Assembly: GCA_034359265.1 (NCBI GenBank)
Contig: CP136892.1
Coordinates: 88,466,001 to 88,530,000, forward strand
Origin: Canna indica
Lineage: Eukaryota; Streptophyta; Magnoliopsida; Zingiberales; Cannaceae
Length of the DNA: 64,000 bases
Direction: 5' to 3'
Numbering within the stretch: position 1 is the first letter of the stretch; the number at the start of each line of letters is the position of its first letter. This document shows, piece by piece, positions 35,401-45,281 of the stretch. Under the pieces are notes generated by a model. The model ran no database searches. It was given only the letters and a program-made list of their open reading frames with translations, and was not told the DNA's origin. The translations under genes and the position numbers were made by a program.

Positions 35401-38258
35401 AAGACTAGCCAAGCCAAGCCAAGCCCAGCCAAGCTGAGCCAAGACGAGCCGTGTCAAGCCAAGCCTATCCTTGCCAACCTCACATCTTGCGTAGAATTTT
35501 TTTCGAACTCAATAGAATTGCGTTTTCATTTCTGTCAGATTTTTTGCAAGCATGGATTGGCTTGGCTAGGCCAGTCTCGGTTTTGGATAGCCAAGCCTAG
35601 CCAAGCTTGATGTGAGCTTGGCTTGGCACGGCTCGGCTTGGCTCATCTTGGCTTGGCTTGGTTGGGCTTGGCTCAGGTTGGCTTGGCTTGGCTTGGCATG
35701 GCTGGGCTTCGCTAGGCTTGACTCGGCTCGACTCTGCAAGGCAAGGCTCAAGTCACTTCACCTTTGCTCATCTCGGCTAGGATATGCAGTTGGCTCGGTT
35801 AGGCGTGAACGACTCGGCGTAGCTTAACAAATAGATAGGCTAAGCCGAGCCGAGACAAGCGAAGTTGACCATAATCAAGTTCGAGCTGGTTCAAGTTTAG
35901 CTAAGTGTGCCATACCGAGCCAAGCTCAGTTCGGACAAGCTAAGACGGGCCGAGTCTAGTCGAGCCTAGCCAAGCCGAGCCGTTCGTGCCTACCCTAACC
36001 AACTACTTATCCTAGCTGAGACGAACCAAACTGAGCTGACCTGAGCCTAGCCTAGCAGAGCCGAGCCGAGCCGAGTCGAGCCAAGTTGAGCCTTGCTAAG
36101 CCCAGCCAAGCCAAGCCAAGCCAAGCTAAGCCAAGCCAAGCCAAGCCAAGCCCAGCCCAGCCCAGCCAAGCCGAGCCGTCTCAAGCCAAGTCAAACCAAG
36201 ACTATCCTAGCCAACCTTAGATCATGCATAGAATTTTTTTCGAACTCAATTGAATTCCGTTTTCATTTCTGTCAGATTTTTTGCAAGCATGGATTGGCTT
36301 GGCTAGGCCAGTCTCGGCTTGGATAGCCAAGCCTAGCCAAGCTTGATGTGAGCTTGGCTTGGCTCATCTTGGCTTGGCTTGGTTGGGCTTGGCTCAGGTT
36401 GGCTTAGCTTGGCTTGGCATGGCTGGGCTTCGCTAGGCTTGACTCGGCTCGACTCTGCAAGGCAAGGCTCAAGTCACTTCACCTTTGCTCATCTCGGCTA
36501 GGATATGCAGTTGGCTCGGTTAGGCGTGAACGACTCGGCGTAACTTAACAAATAGATAGGCTAAGCCGAGCCGAGACAAGCGAAGTTGACCATAATCAAG
36601 TCCGAGCCGGTTCGAGTTGAGCTAAGTGTGCCATACCGAGCCAAGCTCAGTTCAGACAAGCTAAGATGGGCCGAGTCTAGTCGAGCCTAGCGAAGCCGAG
36701 CCAAGCCGAGCCGTTCGCGCCTACCCTAACCAACTACTTATCCTAGCTGAGACGAACCAAACTGAGCTGACCTGAGCCTAGCCTAGCCGAGCCGAGCCGA
36801 GCCGAGTCGAGCCAAGTTGAGCCTTGCTAAGCCCAGCCAAGCCAAGCCAAGCCAAGCCAAGCCAAGCCAAGCCAAGCCAAGCCCAGCCCAGCCAAGCCGA
36901 GCCGTCTCAAGCCAAGTCAAGCCAAGACTATCCTAGCCAACCTTAGATCATGCGTAGAATTTTTTTCGAACTCAATTGAATTCCGTTTTCATTTCTGTCA
37001 GATTTTTTTGCAAGAATTGATTGGCTTGGCTAGGCCAGTCTCGGCTTGAATAGCCAAGCCTAGCCAATGTTGATGTGAGCTTGGCTTGGCACGGCTCGGC
37101 TTGGCTCATCTCGGCTTGGCTTGGCTGGGCTTGGCCTAGCTTGGCTTGGCTTGGCTTGGCTTGGCTTGGCTGGGCTTGGCCTAGCTTGGCTTGGCTTGGC
37201 TTGGCTGGGCTTGGCTCAGCTTGGCTTGGCTTGGCTGGTCTTGGCTTATCTTGTCTTGGCTTGGCTAGGCTTGGCTTTTCTTGGGTTGGCTTGGCTTGGC
37301 TTGGCTTGGCTTGGCTTGGCTTGGCTTGGCTTGGCTGGGCTTCGCTAGGCTCAACTAGGCTCGACTCGGCTCAGCTCTGCAAGGCTAGGCTCAAGTCACT
37401 TCAGCTTTGCTCATCTCGGCTAGGATTGGCAGTTGGCTCGGTTAGGCGTGAACTACTCGGCGTAGCTTAACAAATAGATAGGCTAAACCGATCCGAGACG
37501 AACGAAGTTGCGCTTAATCAAGTCTGAGCCGGTTCGAGCTGAGCTAAGTGTGCCAAACCGAACCAAGCTCAGTTCAGCCAAGCTAAGACGGGCCGAGTCT
37601 AGTCGAGCCTAGCCAAGCCGAGCCGTTCGCGCCTAACCTAACCAACTGCTTATCCTGGCTGAGACGAGCCAAACTGACCTGACCTGAGCCTAGCCTAGCA
37701 GAGCCGAGCCAAGTTGAGCCTTGCTAAGCCGAGCCAAGCCAAGCCAAACCAAGCCAAGCCAAGCCAAGCTCAGCCAAGCCAAGCCAAGCCAAGTCAAGCC
37801 AAGCCAAGCCAAGTCAAGCCAAGTCTAGCCAAGCCAAGTCAAGCCAAGCCTTGCCAAGCCCAGCCGTGTCAAGCCAAGTCAAGCCAAGCCTATCCTAGCC
37901 AACCTCACATCATGCGTAGAATTTTTTTCGAACTCACTTGAATTCCGTTTTCATTTCTGTTAGATTTTTTGCAAGCATGGATTGGCTTGGCTAGGCCCGT
38001 CTCGGCATGGATAGCCAAGCCTAGCCAAGCTTGATGTGAGCTTGGCTTGGCACGGCTCAGACGAGCCAAACAGAGCTAACCTGAACCAAGCCTAGCAGAG
38101 CCGAGTCGAGCCAAGTTGACCCTTGCTAAGCCCAGCCAACCCGCGCCAAGCCAAGCCAAGCCAAGCCAAGCTAAGCCAAACTATGCCAAGCTAAGCCAAG
38201 CCAAGCCAAGTCAAGCCAAGTCAAGCCAAGTTGAGCCAAGCCGAGCCGTGTCACTTCA
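26469..38258 (+). repeat. Left arm of giant inverted duplication (about 11.8 kb of array)
   Basis: This arm is array DNA whose reverse complement reappears, module by module, at 51798-64000. A modules (+) lie at 26782-26918, 27628-27754, 28489-28625, 29234-29371, 30170-30306, 31309-31445, 32090-32226, 32895-33031, 35479-35616, 36216-36352, 36942-37079 and 37904-38040. A2 in - orientation is at 33452-33577, and A in - orientation is at 34658-34794. Reversed C cores lie near 27179, 28077, 28836, 29684, 30592, 30861, 31726, 32514, 34088, 35058, 35826, 36548 and 37468. A C module is interrupted at about 33300-33400. The inner boundary lies inside a C module (GTGTCACTTCA|CATGGC). The outer limit given is only where the partner meets the window edge. 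Confidence 0.88.
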
Positions 38259-38710
38259 CATGGCAATATTAAATAAGTCAGACATATGTCAAAACTTATA
38301 GATCTAAACCTATTAACAAATAAGGTGTAGATTTGAAAAAAAAAGAACTATTTAAATAAATACATGATAAATATTATTTTTACCTTTTCTTTAAACGAGT
38401 ACATCCAAGGAAAATACACTTAATTTATCCAAGGGCCAATTTATTATGACCCAAACACAATTGATAAACAAAGCACATTTAACTATAAACACATGGCAAT
38501 ACATATATAGCATCATTAATAAATAAAATAGTGAATTTAAAATGACATGAAAAACATAAGAGAATAAGCTATTAACAAAATAACAAGTACCAAAAGTTGA
38601 CTGTTCCATTAATGTAATTAATTAATTAATTAACATCAATATTAGCAATGTCAATTAAGTGTCAATTTTTGCCCTTAATAATTCCATACCATTCTATTAT
38701 AGAATATAAG
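38259..38710. other. AT-rich non-repeat DNA, no gene seen
   Basis: This is the first low-copy DNA inside the palindrome spacer. It is AT-rich with no splice-bounded exon or long supported frame. A 72-residue minus-strand frame at 38391-38609 looks like chance. Confidence 0.6.
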
Positions 38711-39314
38711 TAGGGGTGAGCATCAGTTGGTTCGATCGATCGGTTTGGTCAGTAATCGAATCGACCAATCGGTTAACTGAATCGAATAATCATAATTTAT
38801 ATTAATCGTTCCCCGAATCAAAATTTTTGGTTAATCGATTGAATTAATTTAAAAAATTCGGTTTGGTTCGGTTAATCGACCGAAATCACCGAACAAAACT
38901 TTAAATAGATATACACTAACAAGATTGAATCATAAACCCCTCAAATACCTTGATAAAGCCTTAATCAGTTTAGCTAAGAATATTATTTGATAATATTTCT
39001 TACTAATATAACAATATCTATAACTATAAATTGAAATAATAAATACAACCTTGTTGAGATTTGAACCTTGGCATTTGATTCAGTAGCAACTGAACTTAAC
39101 CAATTAGGCAAATAATACTATCTGATAATTTTTTTTTTAATTTTTCTATACTTAATGTATAATTCAAGTAATTCAATAAATTAACTGAATCGAAATCTTA
39201 AATTTTCTTTAACCGCTAACCGAACTGAAAATTAATTAAAAAAATCGGTTCAGTTAATTCGGTTTCGATTCGATTTGTTAATCAGTTTTAATCGATAAAT
39301 TTTGCTCACCCCTA
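38711..39314. mobile_element. hAT-like non-autonomous element (MITE), AT-rich
   Basis: The ends are TAGGGGTGAGCA and TGCTCACCCCTA, a perfect 12-bp terminal inverted repeat. A perfect 8-bp target duplication, AATATAAG, lies at 38703-38710 and 39315-39322. The subterminal parts are rich in CGGTT/AACCG words (CGGTTTGGT, CGGTTAAC, CGGTTCAGTT), which is typical of hAT transposase-binding regions. No transposase is encoded at this length of 604 bp. The exact target duplication outside the repetitive array makes this the better-supported of the two MITEs. Confidence 0.93.
39057..39110 (-). other. tRNA-like A and B boxes (SINE-head or tRNA relic)
   Basis: On the minus strand TGCCTAATTGG (complement of 39100-39110) matches the A-box consensus TRGCNNARYGG at 9 of 11 positions. 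GGTTCAAATCT (complement of 39057-39067) matches the B box GGTTCGANTCC at 9 of 11. The boxes start 43 nt apart, as in a real tRNA. No acceptor stem is evident. It is a relic or a SINE head inside the MITE, not a functional tRNA. Confidence 0.45.
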
Positions 39315-39322
39315 AATATAAG

Positions 39323-40090
39323 GACAAAAACCAATGTTTAAAATGTGGCTTGACTGGCTTGTCCCACTGAAAAAAGGACCCAGATCGAAGGTTGGTTATG
39401 ACCAACAATAGGACCTGATCAACAATTGACCAGGTTCTTTTTCTAAACCCAGTCAGTTTTTCACTAAACTGACTGAACCAGCTAGTTCAGTATTGAACCA
39501 CCCAATCGAATTAAATTCAAATTTAGCACAGCTCATAGTTCAATTCAAGCTTACATTGAGTATTACATAGCACAATTTATTTATTTTAAAAAAACCTAGC
39601 TCAGAAGTCAGGGTCTACTCATTAGTTGGGTAAAGAGGGCACGGGTAAAGAGGGCACATGACCAATATTGTGCACCTCTTGGCTTCCGGTAGAGTATCCC
39701 CATATTCCTCGAGTTTTAAAAATTTTATTTATCTCATCAACCAACATTACTGGACTTTCAACCTCTTTCATCATGAATATGATCATCTACCCTATACATT
39801 TCTCTCACTTTGAATTAAACTCTCTACAAGGAACTCCTTGTTGCCATAATCTGCCTCTTCCACTTGATTGACTCCTAATCTTCCTTTGAACTCAGATATC
39901 CATTCTCTCTTTACTGATACCTTCCTTAGCCAACACATGAGCTTCCTGGTTCAGCTCTCTTCTAATGTGTACCCAATTTTGAACATTCAGCTCAACTGCC
40001 AACACTCCAATGTCCTCCAATATATCCTTAAGGAACAGACAACTTTAACTCCATCATTTTAATCACACTTTCACAATATGAGAAAACTTT
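39323..40090. other. Low-copy spacer, no gene recognised
   Basis: This is AT-rich sequence with short tandem-like words such as GACTGAACCAGCTAGTTCAG around 39470. No domain, splice-supported exon or RNA gene was recognised. Frames at 39668-39871 and 39868-40062 are unsupported. Confidence 0.55.
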
Positions 40091-40484
40091 AAGGTGCTTC
40101 ATATTCATCTCTCTCATTTTGCATAAACCCCATTTTATTGCCCAACCTTCTACCACTATTGATTCCTAATATTCCTTTTTATTGCCAGTTTAAAATTGCA
40201 TCTTTTCGCTACCTTTTCAATCCAGCGTAAGTGAAGAAAAGTTGTCTTATATGAACTGGTTCGTTCGAACCAACTGACCATCTGTTTAAGGTGCTTCATA
40301 TTCATCTCTCTCATTTTGCATAAACCCCATTTTATTGCCCAACCTTCTACCACTATTGATTCCTAATATTCCTTTTTATTGCCAGTTTAAAATTGCATCC
40401 TTTCGCTACCTTTTCAATCCAGCGTAAGTGAAGAAAAGTTGTCTTATATGAACTGGTTCGTTCGAACCAACTGACCATCTGTTT
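40091..40484. repeat. 197-bp tandem duplication
   Basis: The segment beginning AAGGTGCTTCATATTC at 40091 is repeated almost exactly from 40288. Copy 1 is 40091-40287 and copy 2 is 40288-40484. Each copy ends in CCAACTGACCATCTGTTT and contains the internal palindrome-like word GGTTCGTTCGAACC. Divergence is about one base, so the duplication is young. Confidence 0.93.
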
Positions 40485-40504
40485 CAAGAGCTACTCTGGT
40501 TCCA

Positions 40505-40535
40505 ACCCTAAAACCCTTAAACCCCAAACCCCAAA
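40505..40535. repeat. Degenerate telomere-like tract (CCCTAAA type)
   Basis: The sequence reads CCCTAAAACCCTTAAACC and then CCCAAACCCC. These are variants of the plant telomere C strand. It lies just beyond the broken 3' side of the DnaJ exon. Confidence 0.7.
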
Positions 40536-40730
40536 TATTTCGGGTCAATTATTCAAGGAACCAATGATCCCTCTTAGACGAACACCAAATACAAAGACAA
40601 AAACAAGAGAGAAGAAAAAATCGAAACTTTTAGATGATACATCAAGCAAATAGCTCCATTCTTCCAAAGCAACCATCTTTTTGATCTATCAACCTACAGA
40701 CTCCATATCAACCATAGAAGTAAAATGTAC

Positions 40731-40835
40731 CATGGCGAGCTTTCTGTATGCAATCCTAAGCTCGGATTCGGAGCACTCCTTTTCGAGCCCCAAGACCGCG
40801 TAGAAGTCCACGCTCTTGTCCTCTCTTGCGGCCAT
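40731..40835 (-). pseudogene. DnaJ-domain protein, first coding exon only
   Basis: The 35-codon exon starts at the ATG whose first base is 40835. It encodes the start of a J domain: DFYAVLGLEKE (helix I region) and then ESELRIAYRKLAM (helix II). It stops exactly at a splice donor (GCCATG|GTACAT), in phase 0. The HPD loop, which activates Hsp70 ATPase, would be in the next exon. I could not find that exon in the roughly 1.4 kb down to the MITE. An in-frame extension upstream runs through a GA microsatellite and is more likely 5' leader. Plant J proteins with this start (a short charged N-terminus, then DFYAVLGL) are nuclear or cytosolic co-chaperones. The gene appears truncated: telomere-like tracts lie on both sides. 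A very long intron leading out of the island is a weaker alternative. Confidence 0.75.
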
Positions 40836-40939
40836 TGGAACTCCGCTGCTCCAAGGACCATAAACGCCACCTGTTCGCACCGGATCGTAGAAAAAGATCA
40901 AAGGTCCACCATACGCCGAGTTAAGATGAAGCCCGCACC

Positions 40940-40942
<3 letters not shown>

Positions 40943-40979
<37 letters not shown>
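40943..40979. repeat. GA microsatellite
   Basis: About 18 GA units lie 5' of the DnaJ exon. On the minus strand this is a CT-rich leader, as is common in plant 5' untranslated regions. Confidence 0.95.
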
Positions 40980-40981
<2 letters not shown>

Positions 40982-41042
40982 CAAACGCCACAAGACTTGT
41001 AGAAGAAATCCGCGGTGGCTGACAAACTCAAATTGCCATTGA

Positions 41043-41151
41043 AACCCCAAACCCTCAAACCCCGAGGGCCCCGAACCCCGAACACATTGCCAATGATCAA
41101 TTATTGCAAATAAAAGGCATTAAACCCTAAACCCTAAATCCCAAATCCTAA
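41043..41151. repeat. Telomere-like tracts (CCCTAAA type)
   Basis: Two patches are present. At 41043-41082 the sequence is degenerate (AACCCCAAACCCTCAAACCCC). At 41122-41151 it reads TAAACCCTAAACCCTAAATCC, with two exact CCCTAAA units. The C-rich strand is on the + strand, as at a left chromosome end. The patches lie 5' of the DnaJ exon. Confidence 0.75.
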
Positions 41152-43284
41152 ATTACTATTCATCGGCCCATTATATAAGCACCTTCTGCTACACTTTAAC
41201 CATTTTTACTTCACCAAGGTAAATGTATTTGACATCAACAAGGACCCTTAAACATCAATCATTACATAATCAGGGCAATGCACACTAGTGGTCACTGAAT
41301 GAATATCGTCAAAATAAGTTGCATACTATAAAATTCCTTGTTTAAGATAACATAAACAAATGAGGAAGCTGAGAATGCAAATGGTGTAAATAAAGAGATA
41401 TCGATGAAGCATACAAATGAGAAGAGAGTAATCAGTAAGTATACAAATGGTGAAGGAAATCGTGAGACTAATACGCTGGATTGATTTGCCTAAGTCTCTA
41501 ATCTTAGAAAGATTGCAGATTTTGTAGATGCTTCATTTCCTTCGCCACTAATGATAGTCCATCTCAATGGCAAGATTTTGCATATCATATTGTCATACAG
41601 AGAGGATGATATGGGTTTGAGCATTTAAGCTTACTTATCTGTGAACCATTTGATTCAGGTTACATTTGCGACCAATGCATGATTCAATATGCATCCACTT
41701 ATACAGGTTATGTTTGACTCTAAGTACAGTGTGGTTACTTTTATTTTCTTTACATTGTTTTTTTCTATAACCTGGATTTGTTTGTAGGGTTCCAACTAAT
41801 TTTGGATTTTCAAGAACAATTCCGAACACATTGTTTTTTGTCTGAATTCAGTCGATGTTGAAAATATCTTTTCTTTTCTTTCCTGTCTTTCCGTGTTGTT
41901 TGAATTTGTTGTTTTTCTCATGTACATGTAATAATCAGTCCCCTTCCCCTCTTGAATGGTAACCATGTGAAGTTAATTAGGATTTATGATGACAGTAAGT
42001 AAAACACGTGGAAATGCAATTCCTTTTTTGTAATGGACTTTATCACCCAAATGCTTGTCTTGTCCACGTGCTAGACATGGAGAATGCATAGATTGGTTAT
42101 AAATTCAGAATGCAGACTCTAAAATTAGTAAAATGGATATCCTTAGGGTCTGTTTGGTTAGCGAAACCAAGTCTGTTTTCATGATTTCGGTTTCACCGAA
42201 ACCAAAACTGCTTACGAAAACGTGTTTGGTTCAGCGTTTTCATGAAACTGAATCAAAACCAGAATGAAAACGAAATCAGCTTTCTTAATAAAAATGAAAA
42301 CACCAGAATATTATTTTCTGTGATTTCGAGACTGTCGATTTCGTTATCAAAATATAGTTGCAACTTTGTAATTATAAATATTTTTTTATAAAATTAATTA
42401 ATTTAAAAATAAATCAAACTAAATCAAACTTTGTAATTAATTACGAGAAAACATGAGAAGCCTCCCTCGGCAATTACTTGAGCTCACCGTGTGTGTATAT
42501 ATAAAGAGAGTAATTAATAATACAATTTATAATAATAGTAAATTTATAAGTTACGCTCTCACCTTCTCCCTTATATCGTCCTTTCTTCCTAATATCTATT
42601 CTCATATTTGTGATGTTGGCTAGGGAGTAAAGGTTGTCGATTAAGCGCAAATAATCTTGTGAATTATGCACAATCATGATATAGACATGATCTCAAAATA
42701 AAACCAACGAAGACTACTAAATTAAAAAAAAATCATAATGTTTCAACATTCGCCAAAATGGTTAATTTAAAACTTTCAAGAATTAAGAGAAAGACCTCCA
42801 GTAGAATGGTATAAGGATGGAAGCTTGAGCCTCACATCCCAATAGTCTTCAAACTTTGTTGAGTAGAAACACATCAAGAGTTTTTACAAATTAAATTTTC
42901 ATTTAAGGACTCTTATTGTTAATGTGCCAAGGGGAAGGGTAGATGACCAATTTTGACATCTATTTTTTTTGGAAGAGGAAAAAATCTCTCGCGCATAAAC
43001 ACACTGAGAAAAAATAAAATTTGATCTAATGAAAAAAAGATGAAGGACCATCGTAATTACACTTACTCTACTATTAAAATTAAAACCATTGATGTAGGAG
43101 TGGTATGGTACGAACGTCGACGTTGACGTGACAAATTTCGATCCCATCATTTTAAATATTGGTGTGTTTTTGTTTTCTTTTGTTTAATCAACGTAGCAAT
43201 GTACTCCATTGAAATTTTAAAATTAAAAAATATTTTTTATTTTTTAATCGTTAGAGAATATTTATTCGTTTTCAAAAAAGGAAG
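41152..43284. other. Low-copy spacer upstream of APC4
   Basis: This is AT-rich DNA. Around 42148 the words GGGTCTGTTTGGTTAG and several GAAACC/GGTTTC inverted words look like the end of a Harbinger-type or other small DNA element. I found no matching right end. Frames at 41635-41829, 42474-42677 and 42899-43150 are not supported. No RNA gene was seen. Confidence 0.5.
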
Positions 43285-43384
43285 CACGTGCTTCTTATAA
43301 TGTTCACGAGTTTCGGCCCCAACAAATAGCCCCAAACAAATACACGTGCTTATGAGGACGTCGATGGGCGATTAGTGTATATAT
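43285..43384 (+). promoter_or_regulatory. APC4: APC4 promoter elements: two G-boxes and a TATA box
   Basis: CACGTG palindromes lie at 43285-43290 and 43343-43348, and a TATATAT at 43378-43384. The TATA box is about 105 bp before the APC4 start codon, a plausible distance for a short plant leader. The core promoter therefore seems to have been retained with the gene fragment. Confidence 0.5.
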
Positions 43385-43489
43385 GTTGACTTGGTTGAGT
43401 TGTCCTCTCTCTTCTTCCATTTTTGCAAACCCTTCGCCGTTCCCGCCCTCGCCTTCTGCGATCTCAGCGAAGGGTTTCGCCCAAGAGCG

Positions 43490-43826
43490 ATGGCGGAGCC
43501 GGAGGAAGAGGTCGAGATGGAGTCCGACGCCGCCAACGCCGGCGGGCCGATCCCCTTCCAGTTACAACTAGACAAGCCCCTCCCCTTTCAGGTGGGTCGG
43601 TCGATTAATCGATCCATTCATCCTTCAAAACCCTACTAACCCCCTCTTTCCCCTCTTGTCTGTCCTCTCTCTTAACCACTCATCTTGACTTGAGATTTTT
43701 TTCTCCTGGCGCAGATCAGGATCGCCGAATGGAACCCGGAGAAAGATCTCCTCGCCATGGTCACCGAGGACTCCAAGGTTGTCTTGCATCGCTTCAACTG
43801 GCAGAGGCTCTGGATGATCACCCCTA
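43490..43826 (+). pseudogene. APC4: Anaphase-promoting complex subunit 4, exons 1-2 only
   Basis: Exon 1 (43490-43591, 34 codons) starts MAEPEEEVEMES and ends in LDKPLPFQ at donor CAG|GTGGGT. Exon 2 (43715-43826) follows acceptor GCGCAG. It encodes [16 protein letters not shown] and [10 protein letters not shown], the conserved opening of the APC4 WD40 domain as I recall it from plant APC4, and ends at CCTA|GTGAGT. APC4 is a scaffold of the APC/C ubiquitin ligase in the nucleus, linking the TPR lobe to APC1 and APC5. The next exon, expected to give the TSLCW-type WD40 strand, is not found. The intron runs into a TTTAGGG tract and then into TERT sequence. The complete protein is several hundred residues long, so only about 70 N-terminal residues remain. 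The promoter and splice sites look intact, so transcription is possible. Confidence 0.85.
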
Positions 43827-44005
43827 GTGAGTCCATCTCTCAATTGTTATTATTATCACTACTATTTTTTTTTTTCTGTTCTTATTTGTGTCCGAGATCA
43901 TTAGTGTTTCCCTCAACTGTATGGGTTTGTTTCTATTTTCTTATTTATGCTTTATTTTGCTAATATGTCGTCCCTTTGAACAATCCTTTAAAAATCTCGA
44001 GTACT

Positions 44006-44109
44006 TAAGGGTTTGGGGTTTGGGGTTCGGGTTTTTAGGGTTTAGGGTTTGGGGGTTTAGGGTTTGGGGTTTGGGGTTTGGGGTTTGGGGTTTAGGGTTT
44101 AGGGTTTAG
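44006..44109. repeat. Telomere-like tract (TTTAGGG/TTTGGGG)
   Basis: About 100 bp of GGGTTTAGGG and GGGTTTGGGG units lies here, with the exact plant heptamer most regular at the right end. The G-rich strand is on the + strand, as at a right chromosome end. It lies in what would be APC4 intron 2 and ends at the first base of the TERT-like frame. Confidence 0.9.
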
Positions 44110-44110
44110 A

Positions 44111-44766
44111 TTAGTTGATGAAGAATCTGCCATAGGTTTTTTTAGGAACAGAGGCCTTGGTTTTTCAAAAGTTAGATTTCTTCCAAAAGAGACATGTCTG
44201 AGACTTTTAGCAAATCTCGGAAAACCATCCGTGGTACAATTTCCAAAGCATGATTTTGATTCAAGATGTTGCTTCAGAAGTTTTAAAGAAAAGACTGAAA
44301 TACATGGGGAACATAGTAGTCCTTGTGGAAGGAGACCAGTTAAATATTTTCTGTTAATTCTGTTCTGAATGAACTAGATACAATTTTGAGAAGAGTGAAG
44401 GTTGAGAAGCCAGAACTCCTGGGATCTTCTGTTTTTGGTTACAATGATGTGTACCAAAAGATCCACCAATTTCTTTCCAAAGTAAAAATTAGACAATCAG
44501 GAAAGCCAAATATATATATTGTTGTTGCAGATGTACTAAAGGCATTTGATTCCATTGACCAGGATAAGTTAATTGGCATACTGGATGATATTCTTGAGAA
44601 TGACATGTATGGTATCAGTAGACATGCAATGATATCTTGTAAGAAGGGGTATTTTGGTACCACTTATGATCATTGTCTCCCTTTTGGTTGCAACAACTCT
44701 AATTTTGCTTCCATCTTCGGTCCTTCATTTCAATCACTGCCAACCAACAGCATCCTCATTGATCAG
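44111..44766 (+). pseudogene. TERT: Telomerase reverse transcriptase fragment, frameshifted
   Basis: The first frame (44111-44350) contains SKVRFLPKE and LRLLANL, the RT motif 1 region. One base is then missing near 44349. The second frame (44350-44766) reads SVNSVLNEL, GSSVFGYNDVY and then VVADVLKAFDSIDQDKL. The last is motif A, with the first catalytic aspartate in ADVLKAFDS. It continues into the insertion-in-fingers region and ends SILIDQ at donor CAG|GTGCTA. The motif order and spacing fit plant TERT, which copies the telomeric repeat from its RNA template. The exon carrying motif B' (a QG pair) and the later DD motif are not found downstream. The RNA-binding T motif is absent upstream, because the frame begins directly at the telomere-like tract. 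With one frameshift and under a quarter of the protein, it is a pseudogene piece. An assembly error at the frameshift is possible. Confidence 0.85.
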
Positions 44767-45281
44767 GTGCTAGTTTTCTGTTTCTTGATTATTTTATATT
44801 TTCCATTTAAGAGTGTTGACTATTCATTAGCAATGTCATTTTTTTACTATGGAGAAGCTCCTCAAAACCTCTTATGCCTTAGTGTGTTTGGTAATATTGG
44901 AATATCTACCAATCAATTTTGCTTCAAATAAGTGAATCCTTTCGCGGTGAGCAAACTAATCCCAGTGAATTCAGCAACTAGTAGTGCAGTGCTCTAACTA
45001 TCAAACATGTTGACATGTAGGATCAGCATTTCGAGAGACTTCGCAGACATCCTCAAATGAATTTATGAAAATGATAGGTTTGAGAGTTTGAATAAAATCT
45101 AGAGCAAATGAAGGATAATAGAATATTGATTAGAGGTAAAAGAATTTCAAAGAGGATCAAACCAGCCAAACAATGTTAAAAGAATTGTTTCTTATTTTAT
45201 TGTCGGAACAATGACAACAAAAATTAGTCAATGCACTTGATAGGGGAGGAAACGGTAAGGGCCCCATACTACCTGATAGGC
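44767..45281. other. Intron-like and spacer DNA after TERT fragment
   Basis: This is T-rich intron-like sequence and then AT-rich DNA. I looked for the next TERT exon (motif B') and did not see it. No other gene is supported. Confidence 0.5.

Noticed and set aside
1..38258. Regularly spaced repeats suggestive of a CRISPR array
   Set aside because: The spacers are themselves pentamer repeats, the modules are over 100 bp, and the DNA is nuclear plant DNA with introns. No cas genes are present.
40689..40991. DnaJ frame extended upstream with an LSLSLS signal-like N-terminus
   Set aside because: That part is a GA microsatellite. The downstream ATG at 40835 gives the usual short N-terminus before the J domain, so the extension is treated as leader.
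42148..42320. Possible Harbinger-type or similar MITE starting GGGTCTGTTTGGTT
   Set aside because: No matching inverted right end or target duplication was found.
43888..44109. Frame of GLGFGVWG-type repeats
   Set aside because: It is translation of the TTTAGGG/TTTGGGG tract in an APC4 intron.
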